Of a stretch of 64,000 nucleotides of DNA, positions 19,400-29,482 are shown in pieces; the first letter of the stretch is position 1; each line of letters begins with the position of its first letter. The notes under the pieces were generated by a model that was given only the letters and a program-made list of their open reading frames with translations, did no database searches and was not told where the DNA came from. A program made the translations under genes and the position numbers. The stretch is from Orychophragmus violaceus (taxonomy: Eukaryota > Streptophyta > Magnoliopsida > Brassicales > Brassicaceae). The DNA lies in NCBI GenBank assembly GCA_030180135.1, contig CM058240.1, positions 72,411,581 to 72,475,580 on the forward strand, read 5' to 3'.

Positions 19400-22300
19400 C
19401 TATGATGAAGAGGATAACCAGAAGGCCATCATCTCCGAAGACTTTGCCGGATTTGAATCCCTGAATGATGAGATTCGGTTCCTTGTGATGAGGTCAATCG
19501 AGGAGTAGATGGAGTCCGAGGACCTGAAGATATCTCTGTGGAGCCTGTCATTTCTCTCTTTCCATGTAAGGTAAATCATTGCTTGCCACACAATTAGTAC
19601 TACTCTTCTCTGATTTTTTGATCCGGGTAAATTGAGCAGTCTACTTGTTGTTGCATGCCAGTCACGATCCGGAGTTATGCCGCACCTGATAGCTAATCTG
19701 GACCAGATCAACCAAACGAATTGGCAATCATTGAAGAGGTGGTCTCTGCTCTCAGCGCCAGATTGACAGAGGAGGCAGTGGTGATCAGTCTGTATTCCCC
19801 AGGAGATAAGTCGATCCTTAGTTGGGCATCGGTCCAATACAAATAGCCAGACCAAGAAGTTATGTTTAGGGATTCCGCAGGATGTCCACACAATCGAATG
19901 CCAAGGAACAATTGGGTTTGCCGATCGCAAGAGTGAGTATATTTTTCCTGTTTCATACTTCCTTGCTAAGGTTCCGTCTGGTTTCCACTGGTAGATATCC
20001 TCGTTAGTAGTTAACGAAAGGGAAGATAGGTAAGCTAGAAGATTGACCTGTTTATCAGATCTAGCTGGAGGAAACTTCCAGTGACCATTAGAAAAAAGTT
20101 TATCAACTGTAGAGTTAGTAGAGATCACCCGTTTGTAGTTAGGCTCATCCGAGAAGTATGTGTTCAGGCTTCCCATAGGTGACCAGTTGTCTGACCAGAA
20201 AAGAGTTGATTTTCCATTCTCAACTTGAATCTTAATCCAATCATAGATCAGATGCCGCATTCTTATCATTTTATTAACTAACCACGGATGTTTTTGTTTC
20301 TCCTTGATCCTCCAGAAGTTACTCAGATTATCCTTAAGGATTACCTTCTTGAACCAACCGACCCACAGTGAACCACTTCTGAAGAAAAGCAACCAGATTA
20401 GTTTCAGAGTTGAAGCCATATTCCAGGTATTTAACTCCCTCAGTCCCAATCCTCCTTCCTGCTTTGTTTTTGTTGTTGTGTCCCAAGAGACTCTGGCTGA
20501 GTATCTCTCACCAATCTGTCCACTCCAAAGAAAGCTATTACACAGAGAGTTAATTATTTTGATGATTGACTTTGGCAGGACAAACGAAGCACACCAGAAG
20601 TGAGTTATCCCATTAACCACTGATTTAATAAGGAGAAGACGGCCCGCGAAAGAGAGGGAGCGAGCTGACCATGAGGAGACCTTGCCTTTGATAGACTGGA
20701 TTAAGGGAGCACAGTGATGTTTGGTGAGCTTCTTTGTAGTTAGGGGGATTCCCAAGTACCTTATTGGTAGATTTCCTTGCGCCAGTCCTGTAGTCATACT
20801 AATGAGTTCTGTTTCCTGCTCAGACAAACCACAAGGGAAGAAGGACGTTTTGGAAACACTCATAGCCAAACCAGACATCGCCTCAAACTCTTTTAGCACA
20901 ACAATGGTGTTTTGCACCGATTCCAGAGAGCCTTCCACAAAGATGAGCAGATCATCTGCGAAACTGAGATGGGTAACTTTTGCAGCCTCACAGTCATGGT
21001 GATATTTGATTTTCCCTTCTTCTGCTGCAGTGTTAAGCATTGCTGATAGAATGTTCATTGATAGGACAAATAGGTAGGGAGAAAGAGGGTCTCCCTGCCT
21101 TATCCCTCTTTTTCCCCTGAAGTATCCCTGCACAGTGCCATTAAACCCGACTGAGAAAGATGGAGTGGAGATGCAAGCATAAATCCAAGACAGGTACACC
21201 TCTGGAACTTCAATACTTCTGAGCACACCCATGATAAATTCCCACCTTATAGTGTCAAACGCCTTAGCGATATCTACCTTGATAGCTATACGTCTAGGAC
21301 CTGAATCTTTATGATATCCATTCATAATGTCTGCAGCTAGTACCGTATTCTCTATCAGTAATCTGCCCTGTACAAATGCTGTCTGGTTTGGTAGAATGAG
21401 TTCAGGAAGAATCGGTTTTAACTTAGAAACCAGAATTTTTGAGATAGTCTTGTATAGGGAGTTGCAACAGGATATAGGCATGAAGTCTGTTAGAGCAGAT
21501 GCCCCTGGTTTCTTAGGGATTAGTGCAAGAATCGTGGCATTGACAGAAGTAGGAAGGAATCCTGAGCTAAAGAAAGCAGAAACCGAGTCTGTTACTTCCA
21601 CTCCCAAAATATCCCAAGCGGCTCTAAAAAACCCAGACGAAAATCCATCTGGCCCTGGGGACTTAGATTGGTTCAGTTTCAGTAACGTTTTATGGATTGT
21701 TGGTGGAGATGGAAACGCTGAAAACACTTGTTTCTGTGCAGGAGAACATCTAAAGGCAGTAGCTCGTTGTAACCTTGCAGGTGAGAGGGACAGGAAAGGG
21801 AGATCAGGTGGAGCAAGAAGATCCTCAAAATGTTTCACTGCTAAGGCGCTCATTAGGTGAGGGTCAGAGATAACTTGGCCCGAAGGAAGAATGAACAGCC
21901 GGATAGAGTTGTAAGCAGCTCTCGCAACACAGGATCTGAAAAAGAAGGTAGTGTTAGAATCTCCTTCTTTTAGCCAATTGATGCTAGATTTTTGCTTGAA
22001 GAACGCCTCTTCTATTAGTCTCAGCTGGGCTAACTTGGAATGCAGGTCTCTTTGGAGTTGATATAAGTGAGGAGAAGGTTGATTGAGCGCCTGTTCCTGC
22101 ACATCTACAAGCAAACGGTTAGTAGTATTAACTCTCTTTTGAATGTCAGAAAAATTCTCTCTATTAAGTTTCTTGAGTGAACCCTTGATAGTACGAAGCT
22201 TGAAACAAAGCTTAGAAAGATTAGTAGCCGGACCACCAGCCTGTATCCATGCTACCTCAACCGTGCTCATGAACTCAGGATGTTTAGTGAGGAAATTTAG

Positions 22301-23052
22301 GAACTTAAAAGGTCTGGTTCCAGGTTGGGGGATAGGGCAGGCAAGGTCAGTGATGGCGGGACAGTGGTCAGATATTCTTCCCGGAGGGTGAAAAGTTGTA
22401 AAGCTGAATGGGTTCACTACTAGCCAGTGAGAGTTGGAGAGAACCCGGTCCAGTTTTTTGGCTATCGGGTTATCTGGCTGGTTATTAGTCCAGGTGAAAA
22501 AGGACCTTGGAACCTCTGGTCAGTAACATCTAACTGCTGAAAACAGTCCCTTAATTCAACCATAGCAGAGGTTAGGTGATTGCTAGTGCTTTGAGAGTCT
22601 TCCTCAAAATGAATTATTTGATTGAAATCCCCAGCAATGACCCATGGAGACGTATGTAGATTGAAAGACTGCTGGATTTGAAGAAGTTCCACATACAGGT
22701 CATTGCGTTCTTCAGCTATATTGGAGGCATAGATAGAAGTGTGGGTAAAAGGAGAGGAACCTGGTAACTGCACCATACAAGTTACAGACTGCCTTGATTG
22801 GTGAAGGAGCTGGACAGAAACAGAAGGCTTCCAAATTAGGATTATGCGACCATCTTCATCTTTAGAATGGTTTGAACAATAACTCCATCCAGGGCAGACA
22901 GAAGAGATGATAGAATCAAGATTGTGAAGCTTGATGTGGGTTTCTAAAAGGGCTCCAAAAGAGGGCTTATGCAAATTTAACCAAAAAGAAAAGGGCTGAT
23001 GCTTCTCCGAATCATTAAATCCTCGGAGGTTCCAAAAAAAGGTTTTGATACT
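19400..23052 (-). pseudogene. LINE ORF2 (endonuclease + reverse transcriptase), frameshifted
   Basis: ORF2 nicks target DNA and copies the LINE RNA at the nick. Read on the minus strand, the endonuclease begins with FFWNLRGFNDSEK right after the ORF1 stop and contains LLETHIK and WVIAGDFNQI. Its usual FTWTNNQ..NPIAKKLDR segment is present but in another frame: a one-T deletion near 22500 splits ORF2 into 22462-22974 and 19400-22417. The second part holds the RT (PGPDGFSSGFF, IRQGDPLSPYLF, catalytic FADD near residue 485) and a C-terminal zf-RVT-like cysteine region (HHCLLCQSGAESRDHLF). No RNase H follows. No ATG opens ORF2: the frame begins in AATAAG at the ORF1 stop, which could be a decayed overlapping ATGA. 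Confidence 0.9.
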
Positions 23053-24830
23053 TATTGGGAGGATGGGAGAGCCTTCTCTAAAGAAGAAGAAAGCTCAGGG
23101 GAAACAAAAAGGGTAGTGTTTAAAGAGGAAGGGAAAGAATTTGCACGCTTGTGGTGTTTAGATGTTTGAAGGGGGGTTGAGGATTGCGGGTTTATGTGAG
23201 GAGGGATGAAAGGAGGAGTCAAAAGAGGGGGAGAAGGAGGAACTGGAGGGCAAGTGTTTAAGAACTGGTTTTGAACTTGGATAATTTCAGATCGAGGTGA
23301 GAGAGAGGCTGAGGGTTGAATAGGAGGGTTGGGAAGAGATAAGTCTCCTGAAGAAGTACCAGAGGCCTCAAAAGGAATAGCAGCTTTGCCTGGGAGTAGC
23401 GGATCTCCAACCACTGGAGAGACGGCAGACCCAGAAGCTTGATCCAACTGCCCTGAACCAGCTTTGTCTTTTGGCAACCAAACTTGAGAGATGTGGAGAC
23501 AGTTTCTCATAATGTGGTCAACCTCCTTACAGTGAGCACAAATTGGAGGAAGCCAGGGATACTCAACTTTGAGTTCTCTTATTGACCCATCTTCTCTAGC
23601 TAATTCAATCGTGTCAGGTAATGGGCTTGTTACATCTGTGATTACCTTAATGTGAGCTTCAGTAACCACCGTGAGGTTTAGTGTGAAGTCATCCACTTCT
23701 TTAGGTTCCCCTAGAGCTCCCCCTATCCTGCTCCAACCCTCAGTTGTCATCAAATCAAAGGGAACATTTTTGAAATGAGCCCATAGTGGAATTGCAGTCA
23801 AGGCAGAAGTATCAGCTTTTTGTTCAGAGTTCCACTCATAAATCCTGAACATACTGGAGCCTACATACCACACCCCTTTTTCAACAACTTTCTGCCGAAT
23901 GAATTCGTTTGGAATTCTTACCAGCATGGACCTAGTATGAGGGTTGAAATGTATTTCAAGACGCCCTCCTTTCCCCCACATATGGTTTAGCACACTTTGG
24001 ATTTGTGAGTAAGAGGGAGCTTTGCCTAAGAAGTATCCTACAAGAAAATCCTTATGCTCAGCAGGACCTCTTTCAAATACTGCATTAGGCACTGAGATTC
24101 TTCTTTTTCCTGTTTCTGATATAGTGAACGAGTCTATTTTTTTCAGGGACTTATCTTGCGCTTTTCTGATTTTTTCAACCAGGATCTGTTTTGTGTGAGA
24201 AGTTTGAGCAGTGGCCTGACCAGGAGAAGACAAGGGAGGTTTAGGAACAACAGGACCAGCAGTGGATGGAGGTGAGGGATGAGTCGGAGGAGGGATAGGA
24301 CTAGTGGTAGGATTCCCAGAAGATAAGGGTAAGAGAGGAGAACTGACTGAGGCCTGAGAGGAAGATAACGAGGGGCAAAAAGAGGAGATAGAGTTAACTA
24401 TAGTAGATAATCTTGCTGAGGCAGCAAGAAGTGAAGAAGAACTTGAGATATTCATGAGGCACTGTTCATGAATAGTGTTAGGGATTGGGATTTCCGCAGA
24501 GGGTGTAGTAGGAGAGGGTTTAGATCGATTTAAAACTCTGGGAGCAGGATTAGGAAGAGGGGGCTGGGGACGGGATGAGGTTTTAGTAGACTGAGAAGGC
24601 ACCTGGTGCACCTTAGTTTTTGCAGGTAGCTGCGATTTGGACAAAGCAGGAGAAGGAAGAAGAGGGGGAAAGGAGACAAGGTAAGCTGGGGAAATAGGGT
24701 CAGGCGGAAAGGGAGGCTTGGGAGGAGGCTGAGGAGGCTGGAGAATGAGTCCACGAGACGGTGATAGCGACGGAGACAGGCCGGCATCCGGCGGAAGAGA
24801 GAACCAGGGGTTCACTTCGGGAGCACTCAT
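23052..24830 (-). CDS. LINE ORF1 protein (DUF4283-like, CCHC zinc knuckle), 592 aa
   Basis: ORF1 proteins of plant L1 elements bind the element RNA. I chose the ATG at 24830 (MSAPEVNPWF) because the LINE insertion boundary lies six bases upstream. The open frame in fact continues through the target duplication into flanking DNA as far as 25118. The order is a proline/serine-rich N-terminus, then a DUF4283-like domain (ERGPAEHKDFLVGYFLGKAPSY through WYVGSSMFRIYEW), then a CX2CX4HX4C knuckle (CAHCKEVDHIMRNC), then a proline/serine-rich tail. No internal stop is seen. With ORF2 broken, autonomous activity is unlikely, though ORF1 could still be made. Confidence 0.8.
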   Translation of the reverse strand: MSAPEVNPWFSLPPDAGLSPSLSPSRGLILQPPQPPPKPPFPPDPISPAYLVSFPPLLPSPALSKSQLPAKTKVHQVPSQSTKTSSRPQPPLPNPAPRVLNRSKPSPTTPSAEIPIPNTIHEQCLMNISSSSSLLAASARLSTIVNSISSFCPSLSSSQASVSSPLLPLSSGNPTTSPIPPPTHPSPPSTAGPVVPKPPLSSPGQATAQTSHTKQILVEKIRKAQDKSLKKIDSFTISETGKRRISVPNAVFERGPAEHKDFLVGYFLGKAPSYSQIQSVLNHMWGKGGRLEIHFNPHTRSMLVRIPNEFIRQKVVEKGVWYVGSSMFRIYEWNSEQKADTSALTAIPLWAHFKNVPFDLMTTEGWSRIGGALGEPKEVDDFTLNLTVVTEAHIKVITDVTSPLPDTIELAREDGSIRELKVEYPWLPPICAHCKEVDHIMRNCLHISQVWLPKDKAGSGQLDQASGSAVSPVVGDPLLPGKAAIPFEASGTSSGDLSLPNPPIQPSASLSPRSEIIQVQNQFLNTCPPVPPSPPLLTPPFIPPHINPQSSTPLQTSKHHKRANSFPSSLNTTLFVSPELSSSLEKALPSSQ

Positions 24831-24849
24831 GTTTTTACCCACATGGAGG

Positions 24850-25293
24850 TTGGAATAGAAAGAGCGAGAGCAATCTGTTTTGGGAAATTGGAGCTGGCAT
24901 TTTCTCTTCCTCAGCCTCGGATGATCGATAGATAAATCGTCACTTCCTCGGCGCAGAGTCGGGTGGAACCGGCGAGTCGATGGCTTGAAGGGGCCGTCCA
25001 AAGTTGTCGGGATCGATTCGCCGGTGGCAAGCAACAATGACATCGAGGTCACCGTGATCATCATCAGTAAAGGGGTGGGGATGATGAATGATGCTGCCGG
25101 AGTCATGATTATATCCACGGGTTGTCTTTTTGGTTACAGTTCCACATGCGCGTAGAGAGTTTTGACCGTCTCGAGCATTGACGACTATGGCCAAATTTTG
25201 AATTCTTTTTTTTTTCTTTTCGTTCACTCTTGACTCAAGACTATTGAGAGAATATGCCATTGATGTTCTGGGGATATTAAGTTCTTCCGACAG
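24850..25293 (-). other. Unassigned flanking DNA with open frames, disrupted by the LINE
   Basis: Two overlapping minus-strand frames occur (24940-25260, 106 codons; and 25118 downward). The second would have read across the pre-insertion site into nine more codons on the other side of the LINE before a stop. I do not recognise either product. This may be a remnant of a host gene or an older repeat. Confidence 0.3.
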
Positions 25294-25303
25294 CTGTTTT
25301 ATA

Positions 25304-26652
25304 GGGAAAACGGCCGATTAGTACCCGCACATTTATCACTGGTACCGATTAATACCCGTATAATTTTCCTGTGCAAAGCAAATCAAAACCCACACACTTG
25401 ATTATTTGAATTTCAGAACACACACAAATTTTTTTTGGCTAATCCATGCTTTGATCGAAGTCCCGTTAGTCAACCCCGTTAATTTTGTAACGGTGGCCTA
25501 GTCATCCGCCACCTCAAATCCCTGTTGGAACGAGATTTAATTGTTTTTTTTTTTGGCCTGCATTACTAGACGACGTAGTATAAGGGTGCCTTTAATTAAT
25601 AAAAAAGCCAAACTCTTTCTTCTACATCTATCGTCTCTCTCGTTTCATTTGGGAGAAGAATTAGGGTTTTGTGTTTGTTGCCAAATTCGTAAATGTCAAA
25701 CTCGTCGATGGTAAACGCTTCATCGATATTAACAGGTTTGATAAGGGCATTGAAAACTTGAAGAAGATAGTTGATGGTTATGAGAAGGTAATTGAAGCTT
25801 TGAAAGTTGAGATACAAGGTTGTATTTCACGGTTATGTTGTTATGTTGCTTGAACTTGGATGAGTTTGTATGGATTTGTTGTGGTTTCCCTTTTTTTAAT
25901 GCTTGGATTTGCATAATCAAGGCTCTGAGAAGTTTGTTTCTAGTTTAAACATGTCCATAGATGACTGATAATCCGAGTTTTGATACATTCAAACACCAAA
26001 AACACCCATCACTATTGGTCCAAATGCGTTTCATGTCTATCATTATTTTGTTCTTCATCTATTTCAGCATCTTCTCTGTCAACATCTTCTCTGTATAAAC
26101 AAATCAAAAAGAACTATTAAACAAATCGCAAACCCTAAATCTAAAATCGAAAACCCTAAATCGAAAATCCCATTACCTCATCTCGAACCACCACTCGAAA
26201 TCGGATCAATTGCTTCCTGAAGCCTTCGAAATGTCTTCCAAGCAGCTCGATTTTACCCAGATTCAACAACTTCAGTCTGCAAACCACGATTGAAATCGAT
26301 GATAGAAATCCACGAGAAATCGCCAAAACAACTCTCGACACTTTGTATTTTTAGATTAAGAGATTAATTAAAGCCCTTATACGACGTCGTCTAGTAATGC
26401 AGGCCAAAATAAAAAAACAATTAAATCCCGTTCCAACAGGGATTTGAGGTGGCGGATGACTAGGCCACCGTTACAAAATTAACGGGGTTGACTAACGGGA
26501 CTTCGGTCAAAGCATGGATTAGCCAAAAAAAATTTGTGTGTGTTTTGAAATTCAAATAATCAAGTGTGTGGGTTTTGATTTGCACAGGAAAATTATACGG
26601 GTATTAATCGGTACCAGTGATAAATGTGCGGGTACTAATCGGCCGTTTTCCC
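25304..26652. mobile_element. MULE-like element with ~295-bp terminal inverted repeats
   Basis: The ends are gggaaaacggccg and its complement, and inverted arms of about 295 bp match almost base for base (25304-25598 and 26358-26652). The 10-bp sequence ctgttttata flanks both ends (25294-25303 and 26653-26662), the size expected of Mutator-superfamily transposition. The 760-bp centre has no transposase but has exon-like segments: a 60-codon lysine/glutamate-rich frame at 25671-25853 and a minus-strand frame at 26156-26341 ending in a donor-like gag/gtaatg. It may be a Pack-MULE carrying captured gene pieces. Confidence 0.85.
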
Positions 26653-26662
26653 CTGTTTTATA

Positions 26663-27480
26663 CCGTTATGTATCCGTTTTGCTTTTAATATTTCAGTGAC
26701 AAAAAAACTATATCAACTCAAAACTATATATATATATTACAGTAGTATTATTGTGTATCGCCATCCATATACAGCTTTGTGTGTAGTGTAATGCGAGGGT
26801 ATATTTATTTTTCCGTCAAGTGCACTCTGAACTTTGTAAGCCAAATCTCAATCACGTGAGCTTTTTGTTCTTCATATATAATACAGTTTAAAAGGCCAAA
26901 AGGTCCAAACCTGATAAAACACTTCTAACAGAAATTACCTAAAAATCAGCAAAAAAAGAAGAAGGGGTAATTGGATTGGATGTACGCTTCAGTTACTCGT
27001 CTTATCCTTAATGTTTACTCAAACTAAAAGTTTGTATTGATTGAGCATGAGTATAGTATAGTGTCTAATAATGATCGATATTTGCAAAAAATGTATTTAT
27101 GTTGGGTTGAAATCATGAGTGCAAAATTGATAAAAATTATTAGGAGACACCACAATGTACATGTACCAACCTACGTATACATATACTATATCTCTAAATT
27201 ATGGTATAGTAAGAAAATCAAAGTCATTGGCGAGTCAATGGCAAGCTATGGCATTGTAAAAGTGCACTATAAAATTACTCATTAACTATACAAAGATAGA
27301 ATACTGAGTAAGGATACAAACTTAACAAAGAAAAAAACTGGTTATCTAAACACGATGCAAAAACCAAAAGCCCGAACAAGGAACATAAACCAAAAAACCA
27401 ACTACACCTCTTAAAAATAAGAACTAAGGAGAAGTCAATCAAAGCTCGAAGAAAAAAACAAATCACCCAAAATACAAAAA
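26663..27480. other. AT-rich intergenic DNA
   Basis: I see no gene here. There are short AT microsatellites such as tatatatata near 26726. The interval ends in an A-run that forms the target duplication (aaaaa) of gypsy element H. Confidence 0.55.
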
Positions 27481-27841
27481 TGATAGAGAGCAGAAGTTTT
27501 TGGAAGAAGAAGTCGATCAATCCGATGGGAGTAGATCGAATCGAACTTGACTTTAGAAGATATTCTCTTCTTTGACAAGTTAGGTTAAGAGTTCTCCTCT
27601 TTACTTGTAAAGCTGAATTGTAATTCTTTTATAAAATTGGTGAATGAAACTTACAAGACCTAAACTCTTAAATAGAGAACACGTAAAGAAGATAGAATCT
27701 AAACTAATAATTTGGTTGAGATTTGTAACGATCTCGTTAAACCGATTGACAAATACCGAACACAAGATAAGTTACGTAATCGGTACGTAATTATCTAACA
27801 CCAAACACCAAAGCCCATTAGTTGTAATAGCTGCTACATCA
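27481..27841 (-). repeat. 3' LTR of gypsy H
   Basis: A 361-bp LTR (plus strand tgatagagag...gctacatca). The pol stop codon TGA (27841-27839) is formed by the first three bases of this LTR, so coding sequence abuts it. No purine-rich tract is visible on the coding strand just before it. Confidence 0.88.
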
Positions 27842-28737
27842 GGTCCCGTCAGGGGAGGAAGGATTCGACCACGAATCCGGTTGGTCATTGTCTCCCAGAA
27901 AAGGAGTTAAGTGCTTCACGTTGAACACATTGGAGGTACGGATGTGATCGGGCAGTTGAACATGGTACACGTTCGGGTTGATGCGTTGCACGATCTCAAC
28001 AGGGCCAATCTTCTTTGTCTTCATCTTGTTGTATTCCCTTAAAGGTAAACGCTCCTTAGTCAAGTACACCCATACCAAATCCCCAGGTTCAAACACAACC
28101 TCCCTACGCTTAGCATCCGCAAACAACTTGTACTTAGCAGCCGACTCCTCCAAATGTAACCTCGCTTGTGTATGAATCAGTTGTAGGTCAGTCACAAAAT
28201 CGACGGCTTCACCATGATGACGCGTCTTATCAGGCGTATTGACCAAGTCAATAGGGCAGCGAGGGACAATGCCATAGATCCCCTGGAACGGAGAATAATC
28301 GAGGCTGCGGTTGAGTGCATGATTATGAGAAAATTCGGCCTGACCAAGCTTTGTGTCCCACGATTTTAAGTTGTCACTGACCAGGAAGCGCAACAAATTA
28401 CCCAGCGATCTGTTCGTTACCTCCGTCTGACTATCCGTTTGTGGATGATACGCAGAACTCATGTCCACAGTTGTTCCCAACAATCACCACAATGATCGCC
28501 AAAAGTGACTAAGGAAGCGAGTGTCCCTGTCTGATACAATCGACGAAGGTAATCCGTGTAGGCGATACACCTCTCTAAAGAACAAGACCGCAACACTGAC
28601 CGTATATGTTGTCTTTTTACATGCAATAAAGTGAATCATTTTTGAAAATCGATCCACTACGACAAAGATGGAATCATTACCACCCTGGGTACGAGGGAGA
28701 CCAAGAACAAATTCCATACTCACGTCTGTCCACGGCT
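27839..28737 (-). pseudogene. Gypsy H integrase, C-terminal part
   Basis: Read on the minus strand: TDVSMEFVLGLPRT with the first catalytic Asp, IVSDRDTRF with the second, and AYHPQTDSQTEV with the Glu, followed by a C-terminal SH3-like segment (RINPNVYHVQLPDHIRTSNVFNVKHLTPF). One in-frame TGA (28484-28486), where a second tryptophan is expected, interrupts the catalytic core. The N-terminal half lies across the nested copia insertion, from 42170 on. The join PIP-TQPWTDV is restored when the insertion and one copy of its 5-bp duplication are removed. Confidence 0.88.
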
Positions 28738-28742
28738 GTGTG

Positions 28743-28845
28743 TATTGATCATGATTAGAACAGATGTGCAATCTTGTGTATTATCAAAATGGGAATTCTG
28801 AAGTACATATGTCACCGACTGTGTCGGCGACATGGATGTTGAAGT
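28743..28845 (+). repeat. 5' LTR of copia A, first piece
   Basis: This is the first 103 bp of the LTR, up to and including one copy of the gaagt duplicated by insertion of B. An imperfect hairpin (gtcaccgac / gtcggcgac) lies at 28811-28831. The LTR continues at 36628. Confidence 0.93.
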
Positions 28846-29482
28846 TGTTGGAATTGTGTCCAGTAATCTCGGTACTGTCTCTAGAAAGTAAGAGTATGTC
28901 AAAGATCAGACATAAGTCATATAATGCTGGGGATCATGATGGCTTGCTAGAGTCCGCTCATGATCTATAAGTCTTGGACTTATTGCCTTTATTATATGAT
29001 CCCATATGGGTCACACGCCTAAGCTAACAGGAAAATGTGTTGGAACGGCTTAGCAGAAGTACGACAAAAGTGCCAGGCATTTGTCGTACTAAGAGAGAAA
29101 GATTAATGGGTCTGATTAAATGAGATTTAATCAGATTGGTGTTTTGGGCCCAAAAGCCCAAAAGGGAAAGAGAAGGCTTTTATAAACAAAAAGCCAAGTC
29201 TTTTCTCCCTAACCCTAATACCCCTGCCGAATTCTCTCTCCCTCTGCGCCGGTTTCATCAGTGGTCTAGCAGCCGTTTTTTCTGTGATCGCGTGTGTGAA
29301 CCTTTGGAGGATTCATCCCTTGGTGTATCTCTCTGATCTCTGACCTGTTCTATCCTTCCGCTGCAACAAACAGGTAAAAGGTGAGATCATCTAATGTTTC
29401 TAATTCAAGAGAACCTAGATCTGTATGTTTAGGTTGATATGAATCTGTGAATTACATCAGGATCAACTAAACGGTTCCTACA
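28846..29482 (+). repeat. 5' LTR of copia B
   Basis: A 637-bp LTR. A 33-nt near-palindrome lies at 29058-29090 (agtacgaca / tgtcgtact arms). A TATA box (tataaac) lies at 29181-29187. A splice-donor-like acag/gtaaaa lies at 29374 in U5 and is conserved in the related B2 element. Confidence 0.93.

Larger units (their letters stand above)
19104..24836 (-). mobile_element. L1-type LINE, minus strand, nearly complete
   Basis: A poly(T) run at 19104-19121 is the element's 3' poly(A) tail. The 13-bp sequence acccacatggagg occurs just outside both ends (19091-19103 and 24837-24849), so this is a clean target-primed insertion. The 5' end lies only about six nt before the ORF1 ATG. That implies either a 5'-truncated copy or an exceptionally short leader. 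It carries ORF1 with a zinc knuckle and ORF2 with endonuclease and RT. Confidence 0.92.
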
